From contig JBIINK010000002.1 of the NCBI GenBank assembly GCA_044337515.1, positions 15,914 to 79,913 of the forward strand: DNA of 64,000 nt, in the 5' to 3' direction. Of this stretch, positions 35,061 to 44,378 are shown one piece after another. Below the pieces are notes generated by a model. The model saw nothing but the letters and a program-made list of their open reading frames with translations, was not told the DNA's origin and searched no databases. Each line of letters opens with the position of its first letter. Positions within the stretch are counted from its first letter, which is position 1. The position numbers and the translations under genes are program-made. This DNA is from CAJBVG01 sp044337515. Lineage in GTDB: Bacteria; Bacteroidota; Bacteroidia; Sphingobacteriales; Sphingobacteriaceae.

Positions 35061-35416
35061 CAGGTTGGGGGCTTTAATAGTTTTGATTGATAACTACTTA
35101 GTAAAATTGGATGGTCTATAGTATGTACTTTTTGAATATGTACTATAGCATTATTAGAAGTGGAAACTTTGCTGAAAAATAAATCTTCTTTGATGTTTTT
35201 TAACACATTGATAATTATGCCTTCTGCTTCCTTTTCAGATGTTTGTTTCTCAATAAAACACTTTCCTTTACAACAAGAGCCTGGTACGTCTTTGTTAATA
35301 CAAAGTTGTTCGATGACATACTCTTTCTCTAACTCATATAACGAAAACACTAAAGTCTTCTGCACACTTAGGAGAAGAATTAATAGGCCAACGAATATGG
35401 AAAGGGTATTTTTCAC
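35054..35416 (-). CDS. Small Cys-rich envelope protein, first gene of the MbnP cluster
   Basis: The 120-residue protein starts with a membrane or signal helix (about residues 5-27) and has a compact cysteine group, Cys39-x8-Cys48-Cys49-x3-Cys53 (GSCCKGKC), and a last Cys119 in PPTCA. The CCKGKC turn with basic flanks recalls small uncharacterised proteins found beside metal-related genes in Bacteroidota. I do not recognise a named family. The start is GTG at 35416; no nearer ATG exists. A perfect -7 element lies 4 bases upstream, so the message may be leaderless. It opens the operon that continues with mbnP, the barrel gene and the second mbnP. Confidence 0.65.
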   Translation of the reverse strand: MKNTLSIFVGLLILLLSVQKTLVFSLYELEKEYVIEQLCINKDVPGSCCKGKCFIEKQTSEKEAEGIIINVLKNIKEDLFFSKVSTSNNAIVHIQKVHTIDHPILLSSYQSKLLKPPTCA

Positions 35417-35420
35417 ACTG

Positions 35421-35466
35421 CAAAGGTAGATATTTTAATTTGTATAATTATGACTCAAATCATAAT
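35421..35466 (-). promoter_or_regulatory. Promoter of the MbnP cluster with Crp/Fnr-shaped operator
   Basis: On the minus strand CAAAGGTA (35421-35428) reads TACCTTTG, a perfect -7 element. ATTATGA (35447-35453) and TCATAAT (35460-35466) form a perfect inverted repeat with a six-base spacer, the geometry of Crp/Fnr-family sites, centred at 35456.5. If transcription starts about 4-6 bases after the -7 element, the centre lies near -40, the usual class II activator position. No -33 TTTG is present, which fits activator dependence. Confidence 0.5.
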
Positions 35467-35467
35467 A

Positions 35468-36190
35468 TCAACTCAGCACTTCTTCTAATACATGATGCGA
35501 TTTTAATCCTTTAAAGCCTGGCAAATGCCATTCGTAATACCGAATTAAATCCATTAATAATTGCTTTCTGTTTTCTGTGCTCAATTTGATGTTTTGAATT
35601 TCTGTAAAATTCGATTGCATTAATTGAAGCATCAGCTGACTACATACTTCATTCATAAATATCGGGTGCTCCGGTATAGAATCTACAAATTGAGCATTTT
35701 TCATATCGAAGTAGGTATGGTTCTTACTTAGAATTTGAGGGAAGAACCCTAGGTATTTAGTATACCTTAGCATAAACCATAAATGAAAGTTGGCAACAGA
35801 TTCCTCGCTAATATCTAGTAGTTCTATAGCCTTAAATATAAATTCAAATAGTTCTTCGTCTGCTGGCTGTTCTTTTAATGTTTGGTATAATAACTCGCAA
35901 ATGAATAAGGAGAGTGATGTTTTCACAACATCCATTGAAATGCTATTCAGGATTGGTTCATTTCGTAATTCGGAGATGCGTTGTAAACCATTGTTCTCTT
36001 TGTGGTATACAACCATTTGCAATAGGTGCAATGGTTGTAACATCGATGTTCTAATTTTCGATTTATTTTTACGAACGCCTTGAATTAAATAGGATTGAAT
36101 TCCGAATTTTTCGGTAAAAATATGTACCACCAAACTGCTTTCTGAGTATGGTGTTGATCTTAAAATTATCCCTCTGCTTTTATGAAGCAT
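35468..36190 (-). CDS. recO: DNA repair protein RecO
   Basis: RecO binds single-stranded DNA and helps load RecA with RecR. The N-terminal OB-fold begins MLHKSRGIILRSTPYSESSLVVHIFTE and continues SYLIQGVRKNKSK; the helical C-terminal domain includes HLWFMLRYTKYLGFFPQ. The zinc-finger cysteines seen in some RecO proteins are missing here. Its ATG overlaps the stop of porZ by one base (TAATG), so the two are translationally coupled. Confidence 0.92.
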   Translation of the reverse strand: MLHKSRGIILRSTPYSESSLVVHIFTEKFGIQSYLIQGVRKNKSKIRTSMLQPLHLLQMVVYHKENNGLQRISELRNEPILNSISMDVVKTSLSLFICELLYQTLKEQPADEELFEFIFKAIELLDISEESVANFHLWFMLRYTKYLGFFPQILSKNHTYFDMKNAQFVDSIPEHPIFMNEVCSQLMLQLMQSNFTEIQNIKLSTENRKQLLMDLIRYYEWHLPGFKGLKSHHVLEEVLS

Positions 36191-38484
36191 TAACGAACTA
36201 CTAATATTTTATTGACCATTACTTCTACACCTTCAATATCGGTAGAGAATACTAAATACACCCCACTAGTTACTTTTTCGCCGCTAAAATTTGTTCCATA
36301 CCAAATAGCTTGAGATCCATTCGCTTTCGCATGGTAAACAATTTTGCCACTAATATCGGTGATTTTCACATCCGCATTTTGAACTAAACCATCTATAGCA
36401 ATTGGTCCGGTATAGTCAGCTTTTACTGGGTTTGGGAATACTTTTACCAATTCTTTATTTTTCTCAGTTCCTTCTGTAGCATCACTACGGTATGATATAA
36501 TTCCGTTATCACTTGCGAAAAATACTTCTCCTGAATATGGATTTATGGCGATGTCGTTTATTGCATTTGATAACAACGGACTGTTGCTTGTATTGAAATA
36601 ATGGAGTTGCTCTGTACCATCTTCTGAAAATAACCAAGCCCCATTACTGGTACCCATCCACTTTCTATTAGCGCCATCAATTTTTATACAATTAATACTT
36701 TCATTTTCTAAAAGTGATTGTACAAATTCCCCGTCAATAACTTTTACGGGTTGCCCATCTACATTGTTTGATGTTAGAATAGTGGATGGATTATAAAATA
36801 CTACAAGACCTTTATTTGTTCCAGCCCAAATCTTACCATCTTTATCTTCTGTTATACTTAATACTTGCGTAGCATCCTTTGGTAAATTACCAGAACCTTC
36901 TCCACTAGTTAATTTTTTATAAGTAACAGTGCCATTTGCATTTTCTTTAAACACTAAAATTGCATTGCTTCTAGGTATGCATACCCACTTCTGATCGAAT
37001 TGATCTATAGTGATATCAGATACATATTTTAATTCTTGAAAAATACCAGGGAACTCAAATGCTTGCCATTGTCCATTTGATTTACGAACAGAAACAGGTT
37101 TATTAGCCCAGTAATTGGTTACCCACAATTGGTTTTTTGAATCGAATGCTAATCCTGTAATTCTATACTGTCCAGGATTTCCTAATGCTTCACCAATTGT
37201 TGAATTGTGATAACTGTAATTTTGAACGAACTGACCATTATTTACTTCTATTAAGCCTTTCCAAAAAGTGCCATAATATTCTCTGCCAGATTTAGGATCA
37301 ATTGCTACAACTGTATAATCATAAAATGAGTCTATTGGCTGATAATTATAAACATTGATGTTCGACCAGATTTCATTATCTAAACGGTAAATTCCATTTT
37401 GAATAAATTTGTTCGAGAAATTATCACCAACAGAACCCGAAGCAACAATCATTTTGTTTCCACTGATGGCTAATCTTCTCGCCATAGTTTCATAAGGTCC
37501 TTGTGGAAAATACCTACCTACTTCCGTACTGTTTATAATTCTAATTAATCCTCCATAAAAATCGGCAGTCCACATCGCACCCGAATTATCTATGATTGCA
37601 GATTTAACGCTATACTTAGAAACGTCCGAGTAATAAACCACTAAGGGTTGCAGATTTTGGTCGTATGTACGTACCGAAATATTTTCTACAACGAGAAGTT
37701 GATCATTGTCGACCACGAATTTTGAAACGAAGGCAGGGAATATACTAGTAGCAGTAGCCCAAACTCCATTTGAGTAGTACCTAATGGAATCGCCATACTT
37801 AGCAATCAATTTATCGTGGTAAGCAATTAAGGAGCTTGTTATTTTGCCAGAAGGGTAATTCTGAATAGAATCATGTTTAGTCCAATTTTGGTAATTCGCT
37901 AAATTGGGGTTGTTGATGTTGGCTTCTAAAATCCCACTATCTGTAGCGGCATAAATCTTATCATTAAGCTTTGCCATATTGTAAATGGATAGTGACGCCC
38001 CATTTTTGCCCAAATAGTAAGTGTCCTTAATTTCATTTTTAGCGATATCATACAATACAGTGCCAAAACCACAATTGATATAGGCGATACCATCAATACA
38101 ATCAATAGAATTGATGCTCTTAATTCCAACTATTTCTTTTTTGAAAATATCATTGATGTTGATGATTTCTTTTCCTCGAATTACATCAATATTGGTATTG
38201 GCATATCCGATGATAACTGTGCCACTTGGCTTGTCAATAGCCGCAGTTTTAATAGATACATCTGATAACCCATCAATTTTGGTGATGGTTTGAAAGGTGC
38301 TATCCTGAAGGTTAAATGTGAAAATACCCGACTTGCAAATACCATACAGCTGATTTCCCGATTCGAGTACTTCAATGGCTTGTTGATAAGGCATGTGAGT
38401 ACGCCAAGAACCAATCGCAGTGTTTTGTGCGTAAGTGTTTAACTGGCAAGTTGTTAGTAATATTATGGATAATATGAATCTCAT
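36190..38484 (-). CDS. porZ: T9SS protein PorZ: two-propeller protein with type A sorting domain
   Basis: PorZ is part of the T9SS attachment complex on the cell surface and in Porphyromonas binds the anionic LPS delivered to cargo. The 764-residue protein starts with a signal peptide, has many two-component-regulator propeller repeats (for example IWAGTNKGLVVFYNPST, KWMGTSNGAWLFSEDG) forming two beta-propellers, and ends in a type A sorting domain of about 80 residues (VKVFPNPVKADYTG, then ITDISGKIVYHA and SGVYLVFSTD, ending KILVVR). Length matches PorZ. It overlaps recO by one base. The alternative of a generic propeller protein is less likely given the length and CTD. Confidence 0.82.
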   Translation of the reverse strand: MRFILSIILLTTCQLNTYAQNTAIGSWRTHMPYQQAIEVLESGNQLYGICKSGIFTFNLQDSTFQTITKIDGLSDVSIKTAAIDKPSGTVIIGYANTNIDVIRGKEIININDIFKKEIVGIKSINSIDCIDGIAYINCGFGTVLYDIAKNEIKDTYYLGKNGASLSIYNMAKLNDKIYAATDSGILEANINNPNLANYQNWTKHDSIQNYPSGKITSSLIAYHDKLIAKYGDSIRYYSNGVWATATSIFPAFVSKFVVDNDQLLVVENISVRTYDQNLQPLVVYYSDVSKYSVKSAIIDNSGAMWTADFYGGLIRIINSTEVGRYFPQGPYETMARRLAISGNKMIVASGSVGDNFSNKFIQNGIYRLDNEIWSNINVYNYQPIDSFYDYTVVAIDPKSGREYYGTFWKGLIEVNNGQFVQNYSYHNSTIGEALGNPGQYRITGLAFDSKNQLWVTNYWANKPVSVRKSNGQWQAFEFPGIFQELKYVSDITIDQFDQKWVCIPRSNAILVFKENANGTVTYKKLTSGEGSGNLPKDATQVLSITEDKDGKIWAGTNKGLVVFYNPSTILTSNNVDGQPVKVIDGEFVQSLLENESINCIKIDGANRKWMGTSNGAWLFSEDGTEQLHYFNTSNSPLLSNAINDIAINPYSGEVFFASDNGIISYRSDATEGTEKNKELVKVFPNPVKADYTGPIAIDGLVQNADVKITDISGKIVYHAKANGSQAIWYGTNFSGEKVTSGVYLVFSTDIEGVEVMVNKILVVR

Positions 38485-38637
38485 TTGAATCGAATAATAG
38501 TCTAATTAACAAAAAAACTCCTTATTTATTACTTCATATCCCGAAATAAGCCTGAAACTCCTCATTATTCTCGAAAAAAAATGACAAATTTGCAACCTAA
38601 TAAAATTAGCTAGTTTTTACTTTATTATATATTTCCC
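38485..38637. promoter_or_regulatory. Divergent spacer between porZ and the RND transporter
   Basis: The spacer holds no gene. CTTATTT (38521-38527) and AAATAAG (38544-38550) form an inverted repeat. CAAATTTG (38585-38592), one mismatch from the -7 consensus and itself a palindrome, could serve either direction. No better promoter is visible. Confidence 0.35.
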
Positions 38638-40950
38638 ATGTGGAGAAGATTCGGTGAGTCGATATTAAGATTTAGAATTACCCTATTACTGATTATTGCA
38701 GTAGCGGTAAGCTTCATGGCCTATAAAGGCAAGGATGTTGAGCTTGCTTTTGCTGGGGCAAAGGTTTTGCCTGTTACAGACTCTGCCTATGTTGCTTACA
38801 ATGAATTTAAGAAGCAATTTGGCGAGGATGGAACGATGATGGTTATTGGTGTTCAATCTGATAAAATATTTGAAAAAGATTTTTATAACCAGTGGACTGC
38901 TTTAGGTGATTCCATCAATCAAATCGAAGGGATTTCCAATGTTCTATCTATTGGAAATTTATTTGAACTTCAAAAAGACACATTAAATAAAACATTTAAA
39001 TTAAAGAAACTCCATTCGGGCGATGCAATAAGTCAAGAACAATGCGATAGCATTAAAGAAAAAATTCTTGCCTTACCTTTTTATGCCAATTTAGTATTGA
39101 ACAATGATTCAAATACTACCTTAATGGCAATCAGCTACGATAAGAACACACTAAACACTCGTCGCAGAACACCTGTAACAAATGATATTTTAAGACTAGC
39201 CAAAAATTTTGAAATTAAAAATAACATTACACTTCATTATTCAGGATTACCTTTTATTAGAACAATTATTTCATCAAAGGTTTCTCGTGAATTTGAATTA
39301 TTTCTAACGCTAGCTGTAATTATTACTGCTGTTATTTTATTGCTGTTCTTTAGATCATTTTATGCAGTGCTTTTCCCAATTATAGTTGTATTGATTGGTG
39401 TAATTACATCTTTGGGTACTTTAGTCTTGTTTGATTATCAAATTACATTACTTACTGGATTAATACCACCACTCATTGTAGTAATTGGTATCCCAAACTG
39501 TATTTTAATTCTTAACAAATACCATACAGAATACATGTTGTCGCAAGACAAGGTGAAAGCGATGAACATTGCAATTCTACGTGTAGGAGAAACTACATTT
39601 TTTGCCAATGTAACTACAGCCATTGGCTTTGGTGTATTTGGATTAACAAGTTCTGAAATATTAACACAGTTCGGAATTGTAGCTTCCATCAATGTAATGT
39701 TAACTTGGATTATTTCTTTGATCTTAATTCCAATCATCTTTACTTACTTACCAAATCCTAAATCTTGGCAAACAAAGCATTTAGAAAACAGAGGGTTAAA
39801 TGCTGTTATCAAGAAAATAGATTTCTGGGTTCATAATTATTCGAAATATGTTTATGGCATTACGATTTTAATTGTAATTATTTCCTTGTATGGAATGACG
39901 AAGATTAATGTTAATGGATATATGGTGGATGATTTACCTCAAAAAGATCCAGTACTTACTGACTTGAAATTTTTTGAACGAAATTTTGATGGAGTATTAC
40001 CATTAGAAGTACAGATAGATTCGAAGCGAAAAAATGGATTACTTAATATTGCTACCATAAAGAAAATTGAAAAGCTAGATAAGATGATGAGTACTTATCC
40101 GGAATTTTCAAGATCAATATCATTAAATGAAGTACTGAAGTTTTCTAAACAAGCATTTTATAATGGCGACCCTTCATTTTACCAATTACCTTCTGAAGGT
40201 GAAGCCGCATTTATATTACAATATGCTAAGAACTCTGGCGGTAATGGTAGCATGTTGAATTCTTACATCGACTCATTAAATCAAAAAACAAGAGTTAGTT
40301 TTCAGGTGAAAGACGTGGGCTCAAATAGAATGAACAAACTATTAGATGAAGTTAAACTCCGAATAGATTCTATATTCAATCCTAAGAAATATGATGTGTT
40401 ATTAACAGGGGCTAGTGTGATATCTGTTAAAGGCTCAAATTATCTTTTGGTGAATTTAATTGAAAGTTTATTAATCGCTATCGGTTTAATTTCCATTTTA
40501 ATGTTGGTGTTGTTTAGAACATTTAAAATGGTGATGATTTCATTAATTCCGAATATCATTCCTTTGCTAATCACTGCTGGTATAATGGGTTTCCTTGGTA
40601 TGAGTTTAAAGCCAAGTACTATTTTAATTTTTAGTATTGCATTTGGTATAGCCTCCGATCAAACATTATATTACTTAACGAAATTCAGACATGAGCAATA
40701 CACCAAAGATTGGAGCATCTCTAAAATTGTTTCAGTTACGTTAAAAGAAGCCGGACTTGGTATGATATACACTGCAATTATTTTGTTCTTCGGATTCGGA
40801 ATTTTTTCAGCCTCTAATTTCGGAGGAACAGTCGCTTTAGGAATTTTATTATCCATTACATTATTAGTTGCATTAATATCTAATTTAATTTTGTTGCCAA
40901 CATTGCTTTTAAGTTTAGAACGTAAGCTTGAAAAGAAGAAAAATAAATAA
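38638..40950 (+). CDS. RND/MMPL-family transporter
   Basis: The 770-residue protein has the two-fold repeat of RND proteins: helix 1 (about residues 13-30), a large periplasmic domain, five further helices (near 220-365), helix 7 (about 400-417), a second periplasmic domain and a final helix group (near 605-765). Sequences such as GTLVLFDYQITLLTGLIPPL and SIAFGIASDQTLYYLTKF match the MMPL/patched-like branch, which moves lipids or hydrophobic molecules by proton drive. No membrane-fusion partner gene lies nearby. ileS begins 2 bases after its stop. Substrate unknown. Confidence 0.88.
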   Translation: MWRRFGESILRFRITLLLIIAVAVSFMAYKGKDVELAFAGAKVLPVTDSAYVAYNEFKKQFGEDGTMMVIGVQSDKIFEKDFYNQWTALGDSINQIEGISNVLSIGNLFELQKDTLNKTFKLKKLHSGDAISQEQCDSIKEKILALPFYANLVLNNDSNTTLMAISYDKNTLNTRRRTPVTNDILRLAKNFEIKNNITLHYSGLPFIRTIISSKVSREFELFLTLAVIITAVILLLFFRSFYAVLFPIIVVLIGVITSLGTLVLFDYQITLLTGLIPPLIVVIGIPNCILILNKYHTEYMLSQDKVKAMNIAILRVGETTFFANVTTAIGFGVFGLTSSEILTQFGIVASINVMLTWIISLILIPIIFTYLPNPKSWQTKHLENRGLNAVIKKIDFWVHNYSKYVYGITILIVIISLYGMTKINVNGYMVDDLPQKDPVLTDLKFFERNFDGVLPLEVQIDSKRKNGLLNIATIKKIEKLDKMMSTYPEFSRSISLNEVLKFSKQAFYNGDPSFYQLPSEGEAAFILQYAKNSGGNGSMLNSYIDSLNQKTRVSFQVKDVGSNRMNKLLDEVKLRIDSIFNPKKYDVLLTGASVISVKGSNYLLVNLIESLLIAIGLISILMLVLFRTFKMVMISLIPNIIPLLITAGIMGFLGMSLKPSTILIFSIAFGIASDQTLYYLTKFRHEQYTKDWSISKIVSVTLKEAGLGMIYTAIILFFGFGIFSASNFGGTVALGILLSITLLVALISNLILLPTLLLSLERKLEKKKNK

Positions 40951-40952
40951 GT

Positions 40953-43900
40953 ATGAGTAAGTACCCAGAATATAAACAATTAAATTTATCGCAGATCGGG
41001 AAAGATGTGTTGAAATATTGGAAGGACGAACAAATATTTGAAAAAAGTATTTCTACACGACCTGAAAATAAGCCCTATACTTTTTATGAGGGACCACCTT
41101 CTGCGAATGGTATGCCAGGTATTCACCACGTAATGGCGAGAAGTATAAAAGATATTTTTTGTCGCTATAAAACATTACAAGGATTTCAAGTAAAAAGAAA
41201 AGGTGGATGGGATACACACGGTTTACCTATTGAGTTAGCAGTAGAGAAAGCCTTAGGTATTACAAAAGAAGATATTGGTAAGAAGATTTCAGTTGATGAC
41301 TATAATGCAGCTTGCAAGAAAGAAGTAATGCGTTATACGGATGTGTGGAATGACTTAACTGAAAAGATGGGATATTGGGTTGATTTAAATGATCCCTATG
41401 TAACTTATCACAATGAATATATTGAAACACTTTGGTGGTTATTACAACAAATGTATAAGAAAGGTTTGCTGTATAAAGGTTATACTATTCAGCCCTATTC
41501 ACCAGCTGCAGGAACAGGATTAAGTTCGCATGAACTCAACCAGCCTGGAACCTACAAAATGGTTAAGGATACCACAGCTGTTGCTCAATTCAAAATAAAA
41601 AGAAACGAATTATCAGAGAAGATATTTAATGGAATAAATAGTGATGTTCATTTCATTGCTTGGACAACTACTCCATGGACTTTACCATCTAACACAGCAT
41701 TAGCAGTAGGCAAAGGAATTGAATATGTACTTGTGCAAAGTTTTAATCAATATACATTTGAGCCTATTCATGTAATTCTTGCTAAAGATTTATGTAGTAA
41801 ATATTTCTCCGATAAAAATGCTGAGTTAGCAATTGAAGATTATAAATCTGGAGATAAAAATATTCCGTTTAAAGTGCTTCATTCATTTAAAGGAATAGAT
41901 TTAGTAGGTATTCAGTACGATCAATTATTGCCTTATGCTCAGCCAGAAGATGGTGATGCATTTAAAGTAATTATTGGCGACTTTGTAACTACAGAAGATG
42001 GTACAGGTATAGTACACATTGCGCCTAGTTTTGGTGCAGACGATTTTCGTGTGGCGAAACAAAACGGTATTGGCTCATTAACCTTGGTTGATAAGCGAGG
42101 AAAATTTTTGGAGTCTGTAACTGATTTTGCAAATGAATTTGTGAAGGAAGATTACTTATCGGCTGAAGAAAAAGAAGTTGAACGCATTAAGCAAGGAAGA
42201 GATAAATACTTATCAGTTGATGAGCGAATTGCAATTAAATTAAAAACCGAAAATAAAGCATTCAAAGTAGAAAAGTACGAGCATACCTATCCACACTGTT
42301 GGAGAACGGATAAGCCAATATTGTACTACCCATTAGATTCTTGGTTTATTAAAACTACTGCTTTAAAAGAGCGCATGGTAGAATTGAATAAAACGATTAA
42401 TTGGAAACCTGAATCTACAGGAACAGGAAGATTTGGCAATTGGTTGGAGAACCTAGTGGATTGGAATTTATCTCGTTCGAGATATTGGGGAACACCTCTA
42501 CCAATATGGAGAACAGAGGATGAATCGGAGGAACGTTGTATTGGTACTGTAAACGAATTAAAAGAAGCATTAAAAGAGGCCGTAGTTTCTGATGCGCTTA
42601 ATGCAGATGAAAAAATAAAATTACAAGACATCATTAAACAATACGATAATAACACTTACGATTTACATCGCCCGTATGTTGACGATATTATTTTAGTTTC
42701 CAAAAGCGGAAAGAAAATGATTCGCGAAACGGATTTGATAGACGTTTGGTTTGATTCGGGTGCAATGCCGTATGCCCAATGGGGATTAGATATGCAGAAA
42801 CTTGCAGCTGGCGACTCTCAACCTTTTGCTAGTGGTTGGAATGGGGCTTATCCTGCAGATTTTATCGCAGAAGGTGTTGATCAAACGAGAGGATGGTTCT
42901 TTACTCTTCATGCAATAGGAGTATTGTTATTTGATTCTATTGCATATAAAAATGTTGTGTCTAATGGATTAGTGTTAGACAAGAGCGGCAATAAAATGTC
43001 TAAACGTTTAGGCAATGCAGTAGACCCATTTGAGACTATTGAAAAGTTTGGATCAGATGCTACACGTTGGTACATGATTAGCAATGCAGCTCCATGGGAT
43101 AATTTGAAATTCGATTTAGAAGGTCTACAAGAAGTACAGCGCAAGTTTTTCGGCACACTTTATAATACCTATGCATTCTTTGCATTATATGCTAATATCG
43201 ACCAGTTTGAAATCGATGAACAAAATTTAATTCCAGTGAGTGATCGTCCGGAGTTAGATCGATGGATAATTTCTAGTTTACATACATTAATTAAAGATGT
43301 AGAAGAGGCATATGAAAATTATGAGCCACATAGAGCAGCAAGATATATTCAAGCTTTTGTAGATGAAAATTTATCGAATTGGTATGTTCGTTTAGCTCGT
43401 CGACGTTTTTGGAGAGGTGAAATGACAGATGATAAAAAGTCTGCTTATGAAACACTATTCGAATGTTTAACAGTATGTTCTAAATTAATGAGCCCTATTG
43501 CACCATTCTTTTCTGATTGGATGTACAAGAACTTAACGGATGGCATTCGTGCAAAATCAATTCAATTCAACACAGCATTAAAAGAAGAGTCGATACATTT
43601 AAGCAATTGGTCAAACTCAGACGAATCATTAATTGAAGTAGGATTAAATGAGAGTATGAAACTTGCACAAGATATTTCTTCAATGATTCTTTCTCTTCGT
43701 AAAAAGGTAAATATTAATGTTCGTCAGCCTTTACAAAAAGTATTGATCCCTATACTTGATGATCAATTTGAAGCTAAGGTTGAGCGAGTAAAAAGTTTAA
43801 TTTTATCTGAAACTAACATAAAGGAATTAACTTATTTAAAGGACACCGAAGGTTTTATTAAGAAAAAAATCAAGCCTAACTTTAAATTACTAGGGGCGAA

Positions 43901-44378
43901 AGTAGGGAAGGACATGAAAGAGGTTGCCGCGGAAATTGCCGCATTTAATCAAGAAAGTATTCTTTTATTGGAAAAAGTGGGACAAATCACGTTGAAAACA
44001 GGAGGATATGAATTATTAATCGACGAAGTGGAAATCATTGCAGATGACATTCCGGGTTGGTTAGTAAATGTAATGGGAAGTTTAACTGTAGCACTCGATG
44101 TTAATATTAGCGAGGAGCTCCGATTAGAAGGAATTGCACGTGAATTTGTGAATAGAATACAGAATTTAAGAAAAGATAAGGGATTTGAGGTTACTGACCG
44201 CATAAATGTGGTGGTGGCTGAAAATGAATTTATTAAAGAGGCAATAAATCATAATTTAAACTATATTTGCGCCGAAATTTTGGCGAACAATTTAGAGTTC
44301 GCATCAACATTAACAACTAAGGAAAGGGTAGAAATAAATGAAAAAGAAATCTACATCAGCATCGAAAAAGCCAGCTAA
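40953..44378 (+). CDS. ileS: Isoleucyl-tRNA synthetase
   Basis: IleS charges tRNA-Ile and edits mischarged valine. The class I signature is GIHHV at 56-60 (HIGH motif) and KMSKR at 681-685. The editing domain includes WTTTPWTLPSNTALAV near residue 237. The long 1141-residue form, with C-terminal RLEGIAREFVNRIQNLRKDKGFEVTDR, is the eukaryote-like type 2 IleS common in Bacteroidota. Its 3' end overlaps the next gene by 41 bases. Confidence 0.97.
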   Translation: MSKYPEYKQLNLSQIGKDVLKYWKDEQIFEKSISTRPENKPYTFYEGPPSANGMPGIHHVMARSIKDIFCRYKTLQGFQVKRKGGWDTHGLPIELAVEKALGITKEDIGKKISVDDYNAACKKEVMRYTDVWNDLTEKMGYWVDLNDPYVTYHNEYIETLWWLLQQMYKKGLLYKGYTIQPYSPAAGTGLSSHELNQPGTYKMVKDTTAVAQFKIKRNELSEKIFNGINSDVHFIAWTTTPWTLPSNTALAVGKGIEYVLVQSFNQYTFEPIHVILAKDLCSKYFSDKNAELAIEDYKSGDKNIPFKVLHSFKGIDLVGIQYDQLLPYAQPEDGDAFKVIIGDFVTTEDGTGIVHIAPSFGADDFRVAKQNGIGSLTLVDKRGKFLESVTDFANEFVKEDYLSAEEKEVERIKQGRDKYLSVDERIAIKLKTENKAFKVEKYEHTYPHCWRTDKPILYYPLDSWFIKTTALKERMVELNKTINWKPESTGTGRFGNWLENLVDWNLSRSRYWGTPLPIWRTEDESEERCIGTVNELKEALKEAVVSDALNADEKIKLQDIIKQYDNNTYDLHRPYVDDIILVSKSGKKMIRETDLIDVWFDSGAMPYAQWGLDMQKLAAGDSQPFASGWNGAYPADFIAEGVDQTRGWFFTLHAIGVLLFDSIAYKNVVSNGLVLDKSGNKMSKRLGNAVDPFETIEKFGSDATRWYMISNAAPWDNLKFDLEGLQEVQRKFFGTLYNTYAFFALYANIDQFEIDEQNLIPVSDRPELDRWIISSLHTLIKDVEEAYENYEPHRAARYIQAFVDENLSNWYVRLARRRFWRGEMTDDKKSAYETLFECLTVCSKLMSPIAPFFSDWMYKNLTDGIRAKSIQFNTALKEESIHLSNWSNSDESLIEVGLNESMKLAQDISSMILSLRKKVNINVRQPLQKVLIPILDDQFEAKVERVKSLILSETNIKELTYLKDTEGFIKKKIKPNFKLLGAKVGKDMKEVAAEIAAFNQESILLLEKVGQITLKTGGYELLIDEVEIIADDIPGWLVNVMGSLTVALDVNISEELRLEGIAREFVNRIQNLRKDKGFEVTDRINVVVAENEFIKEAINHNLNYICAEILANNLEFASTLTTKERVEINEKEIYISIEKAS

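Noticed and set aside
35447..35466. Terminator of recO
   Set aside because: The stem is AT-only apart from one pair per arm, there is no T-run after it, and the spacing suits an operator better.
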